Source: Chalciporus piperatus (lineage: Eukaryota; Basidiomycota; Agaricomycetes; Boletales; Boletaceae). From it: 64,000 nucleotides of DNA. The stretch's first letter is position 1. Each line of letters opens with the position of its first letter. A program made the position numbers and the translations under genes. Location of the stretch: assembly GCA_038093975.1 (NCBI GenBank), contig JBBPTG010000113.1, positions 1 to 64,000 of the forward strand, in the 5' to 3' direction. Positions 60,026 to 64,000 of this stretch are shown here, piece after piece. Under the pieces are notes generated by a model. That model ran no database searches. It was given only the letters and a program-made list of their open reading frames with translations, and had not been told where the DNA came from.

Positions 60026-62429
60026 CTATCTCGCACCCAAGAAGTGCATGGCCGCTTTCCATACAACAAACGGTATCGGCAACACGAATCCTGTGGGAGT
60101 ATCCCTCTTCACTTGTTGTGCCACGGCTTTCGCTTGCTCTGCTTCTCGTCGAGCTTTCGCGAGCTCTTCTTGTAGCTGAGTAAACCTTTGACGCTCCAGA
60201 GTCTCTCGCTCTGCTGTCTCCGCAGCCAACCTCCTTCGGTAGTCCTCCGCTTCCGCAATTCGCTTGTGGAGCGTTGCAAGCTCGTCTTCCGCCTTCTTCT
60301 TACGTGCATGTTCTTCCGCCAGTCTTGCTTTCTCTTGGGCCTCGAATGCAAGTGCTCGGGAGAGTTCTTCTGTTCGCTTCGACTCTGCAATTCGACGTTC
60401 TTTCTCGGCGAGCTGCTCCTCCATTGTCTTCCGAACTCGTGCGATTTCCTCCTCGAGTTGCTTTTGGAAGGCTTCTTCCCGGAGCTTAGCCTTCCGGCGT
60501 TCTTCCTCGAGTCTCGCTAGAGCGGCTTCCCGGTTCTGCCTCGCAACCTCTGCCTCTCTGTCTCTCCGAGCCTGGTCTTGTTGAGCGGCCCCGTCTTTTT
60601 GCCTGCGTTCGCGTGCGAGCTCTTCTTGCAAGCTTTGTCTACGCACTTCTTCCTCGCGCAGCTTCTGGCGTTGCTGCTCCTCTAGTTTCTGAATGCGCGC
60701 CTCTTCGGCTTCCCGACGGGCTCGACTTTCCTCTTCTCGCTTAGCGTGAGCCTCCTCCAGAGCTCGACGTACGCGCTCTGTCTCTTCAACGATCTGTCGC
60801 TGGTACCTCTCCTTCTCCCGCTGGAGCGCTTGATTTTGCTGTTCAAGGAGGGCGGCGTGGTCTTCAGCCTGAGCTTGTTTCGCAGCCGCCGCCTCTCGGG
60901 CACGGCGCTCTTGTTCGGCGGCGACCTTCTGAATCTCCTGCTGGGCTTTCGCGATCTCGTCCTGCAAACGGGCCCTCTCGCGCTCCTCTGCCTGCTGTCT
61001 GGCTCGTTCTTCCTCCTTTTTGGCCTTTGCTTGACGCTGAAGCTCCGCCTCAAGAGCCAGAGCTCTCTCGCGCTCGAGCCTGATCTTTTCTGCCTGCTCT
61101 GCTTCTGCCCGTTTCTTCTCCGCTTCCGCCCGTGACATCTCCTCCTGAAGGGCACGGAGGTGCTCCTGGTGCCGCGCTTCAGCGAGCTCTCGGGCCTTGC
61201 GCTCCTCTTCTAGCTGACGAGCTTTGCGTTCCTCCACTTCTTGTTGGGCAGTGAGGAGTTCGCTTTCGCGACGAGCATGTTCGATTTGCGATGACTCGAC
61301 TTCTTTGCGAGCCCGATGGACTTGTTCCTGCATGCCCTCGAGCTCCTGGACAAAGCGACGGTTCTCGGCCTCCATCTCCACGATCTTAGATTCGAGCCGT
61401 GATTTTTCGGCAACAAAATCCGCTGCCAGGCGCTCGGAATCGTGTTGTATACGCCCGATCTCCTCCCGCTTTTTGTTGACTTCCTCCTGGAGTTCCACCC
61501 GAGTTTCCTCGTCCTTGGCCTGCATAGCAGCCTCCATCTCCTGGCGCAATTTCTTGAGCTCCTCGTCATGACGCTCAGCCTGCTCCTTCATGGCGCGTGT
61601 AAGCTCCGCGCCGGCAGCGGTATGAGCGAGATCTTTGTGCTGGTTCACGATCTCGTGTTGGATCTGAAGCGTGGCAGCCTGACTGTTGATCAAGTGACGG
61701 AGGACGGCGTGTGCGGATGCCTGTGTGCCGTTGTGGCGGAGCAGGCGTGCACCCTTCTCGAGGACGGGTTTGAAGAACTTGTCATTACTGGCAAGCTCCT
61801 GTTCCCGGGCCTCTCCGACCTTGGGGTCGACGTTCGACCACATATTGGTCACGACGAGGACGTTCCGGAGGGTGTTATCTCCGCAAAGTTCGCGGAAGAT
61901 ACGGAAGTTACGCTTCGATGTACCACCCATCCTGACGTCGGAGATACGGTGCATGTAGATGATGCCGGCGAGCTTAGCGCCTTGTTCATAACTGCGCACA
62001 AAAGTTCATATACGTGTTATTGAGTTCTAGGCGTGATGTCCCGATGAGGAAGAGACACTTACGTGTTGGACAGATAGGCTGCGATGGACGAAAGGATGTC
62101 CGTGTCGCTGCGCGTCGTATCGTCGAACCCGGGCGTGTCGATCAAGGTGATGATACGCCCGTTGAGGAGAAAGGGTCTGGACGTTCGCACTTCAGAGGTG
62201 CAGCTCTCTAGTCCACGACCAACGGGTAAGTTTGACCCGCTTGCGAGGTTGATAAACTGTCAACGTCGACGATCAGTGAACTAGGAATCTCCCTCGTTGG
62301 GTGTTGCTTACGGTGGATTTGCCACTTCCAGTGGATCCCATCACGCTGTAATGCGATCGCTGAGCAAGACGACGCGGACGGACAGGTGGGGACTTACGCA
62401 ATTCGGATCTCTTTACCGCGAAGAGCCAT
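60026..62429 (-). CDS. AIG1/septin-like P-loop GTPase with long coiled-coil tail
   Basis: ATG at 62429 opens MALRGKEIRIA, then VMGSTGSGKSTFINLASGS (P-loop GxxGxGKST, in its own small exon), ESCTSEVRTSRPF, ITLIDTPGFDDTTRSD (DTPG) and LVVTNMWSNVDPKVGE, where TNMW stands where canonical G4 has (N/T)KxD. The G domain ends near residue 260. From there about 500 residues are Glu/Arg/Lys/Ala-rich coiled coil (EEVNKKREEIGRIQHDSERL, KRAEAEQAEKIRLERERALA). The last 25 residues turn hydrophobic (TPTGFVLPIPFVVWKAAMHF). Such G domains are expanded in mushroom fungi; function unknown. The tail suggests oligomerisation and perhaps membrane contact. A shorter paralogue lies immediately upstream (63065 onward) on the same strand. 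Confidence 0.85.
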
Positions 62430-63064
62430 CTTGACGCTAGGTCAGTGGATGAAAAGACAGAATTCGATATGAAACTAGTGGTCGATGAGGAGACGGTGTG
62501 TAGGAAGACGAAGAACGAGTGAGTTCGGAATTTGTGAGCTCATTCGTTGAACCTACTCTTATATCTACCCCCGGCAGTGCCTGCGCCATGCACGCTCGTC
62601 ACATTGCATCAGGACAACGATCAGACGGCACATGTTTACGGTCCTGGGTGGCGACTAAATGCTCCAACGACTGGTTTCGAAAACACGTTGCGGCGTTCGT
62701 TGATCGGCTATTAGGACGTACCACGATGAAACCTGCTGCTCTGAGTTCAAATTGTGCTCAGTGTCATTTAACCCCTGAACGAGGTTGAATACGGCGATCT
62801 CGAGGACCACGTTGACCTGCAGGCGACGGTGAGTTAAAACGTCTGGACGTCGTTTACGCCGAGAACCACGTTGACAAGTCAATTCACCGATGTCACGAAT
62901 CAAGAGCATCGTATTAGCAAGAAAAAAAATCGGACTGGTAGTCTAGAACGTGTTCCAGCACATTCAGATCTCGTCCGCGATCCATCAAGTGCCATCAAGT
63001 CCTATCACACATACTATAGAGAAGTCGAGGAATAAACAGAGGCCCTACATAACATGTCCACGAA
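62430..63064. other. Intergenic region between tandem GTPase genes
   Basis: This 635-bp spacer lies downstream of the 63 kb GTPase and upstream of the 60-62 kb one. It presumably holds the promoter of the latter; no coding sequence is supported. Confidence 0.4.
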
Positions 63065-64000
63065 TCACTCTTCCTTCACCTGCAATATCTCCTCAATTCT
63101 GCGTAATTCTGCCTGGTACTCTGAAGCGAGCCGGGATGCCTGGTTCTGCGCCTTCTGCAGCTCAGCTTCGACCTTGCGGACTTCTTCCTGGAGCTCGTTC
63201 CGCGTCTCTTCATCTTGACTCTGTTCAGCGTCTGCCATCTCATCTCTGAGCGCCTCCAGCTCCTTCTGGTGACCTGCGCAGAGTTCCGACATCTCCTTAT
63301 CGAGCTGTATATATGCGGCTGTCTGGGTGATATCCATACCCTCTCCCAACTCCCGTTGGATTCGAAGAACCACAGGTTCCTTGACGATGAAGCTCTCTAT
63401 GATACGGTGAGCCGATTGCTTCGTGTTATCGTGCCGCAGCAACTTTGCTCCCTTATCAAGGATCGGTTTGAAGAAGATATCCTTGCTAGCGAGTTCCCGC
63501 TCTCGGGCGTTCCCGTCCTCCGCAGTGACGGACCCCCACATGTTGGTGATGATGACAACACTTGGGTAGGCTTCTTCGCCGCAGAGTTCCTGGAACATTC
63601 TGAAATCGCGCCGAGCTGAGCCACCGACCCTCTGGTCGGAGATCCTCTGCATGTAGATGACACCCACAAGGCGCGCGCCTTGCTTGTTGCTGTGGCGGGA
63701 AAGGGTTGCGTCAGTTCACCGAGGCTCGAGGATGAGTGCAGGCTTACGTGGTGACAAGGTAAGCCGCTATGAGCTTGAGGACGTCGGTGTCCGTCATGCT
63801 CGTGTCGTCGAAACCGGGCGTATCGATCAAGATCACTTGCTGACTGCCTACGTGGAACGGCGTCGACGTCTGCACTTCGTTGGTGCAGCTTTCCAAAGCG
63901 GAGCCTTCTCTAAGGGTGGAACCCGACGCCAGGTTGATGAACTGACGTTGTGCGCATGAGCAAAGATATTTTCATCGAAATCGATTAAGCGACACACCGT
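63065..64000 (-). CDS. AIG1/septin-like P-loop GTPase, short-tailed paralogue (partial, leaves right edge)
   Basis: The exons inside the window encode FINLASGSTLREGSALESCT, HVGSQQVILIDTPGFDDTSM, then across an intron (about 63690-63748) VGVIYMQRISDQRVGGSARR and VVIITNMWGSVTAEDGNARE. A short coiled coil follows (HQKELEALRDEMADAEQSQD) ending LRRIEEILQVKEE at 63065. The exon with the P-loop must lie beyond base 64000, because the frame begins at the same intron boundary (before FINLASGS) used by the neighbour. DTPG and TNMW motifs are shared with the 60-62 kb gene, so these are tandem duplicates. The tail is only about 80-100 residues against about 500 in its partner. Confidence 0.82.

Noticed and set aside
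60188..61135. Several long plus-strand frames rich in Leu, Ser and Cys opposite the GTPase tail
   Set aside because: They are the antisense of a Glu/Lys/Arg coiled coil, whose codons give few stops on the other strand; no starts or motifs.

Overview
The window is 64 kb of nuclear DNA from a filamentous basidiomycete fungus, most likely an Agaricomycete. The genes are split by many short introns (about 45-60 nt, GT...AG, rarely GC...AG), intergenic gaps are short, and the recognisable proteins are eukaryotic and fungal: a TORC2 Sin1/Avo1 subunit, DNA polymerase eta, Ras, casein kinase I, a sirtuin, SEM1/DSS1, CIA30, mitochondrial S8, a cytochrome P450, plus a U2 snRNA. Gene models were spliced by eye from reading frames and splice sites, so exon edges are approximate; coordinates run from start codon to stop codon and include introns.

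Layout. 1-2.3 kb: the 5' end of a gene leaving the left edge and an uncharacterised plus-strand gene. 2.36-6.69 kb: a complete Tc1-like DNA transposon with perfect 46-bp terminal inverted repeats, TA target-site duplication, an intact DD34E transposase and a second large gene (Zn2Cys6, PB1-like and SAM-like parts). 7.2-13.6 kb: an MFS transporter, a dead RAE1 copy, the U2 snRNA and a PH-like domain gene. 13.9-28.2 kb: housekeeping block with SIN1/AVO1, mitochondrial bS8m, a MATE transporter, polymerase eta, a 7TM receptor with a long Ser-rich tail, and CIA30. 28.5-38.7 kb: Ras, a rearranged aldo-keto reductase pseudogene, an SH3 protein, a DsbA/FrnE-like protein, a small Agaricomycete-type protein, an Hst3/Hst4-type sirtuin and SEM1. 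38.8-51.4 kb: a second, inverted copy of the MFS transporter, a Git1/phosphate-type MFS transporter, an NTF2-like protein, casein kinase I and a small predicted mitochondrial protein. 51.4-60.0 kb: gene-poor DNA with one P450. 60.0-64.0 kb: two tandem paralogous P-loop GTPases with very different coiled-coil tails; the second leaves the right edge.

There is no sign of a single pathway cluster. Signalling genes (SIN1, Ras, CK1, 7TM receptor) and genome-maintenance genes (polymerase eta, sirtuin, SEM1) are interspersed in ordinary fungal fashion. The most notable items are the composite Tc1-like element with its accessory gene, the paired GTPases, an intron better conserved than its exons between the two MFS paralogues, a frame-breaking short duplication in the sirtuin tail, and two pseudogenes, one with an internal inversion.
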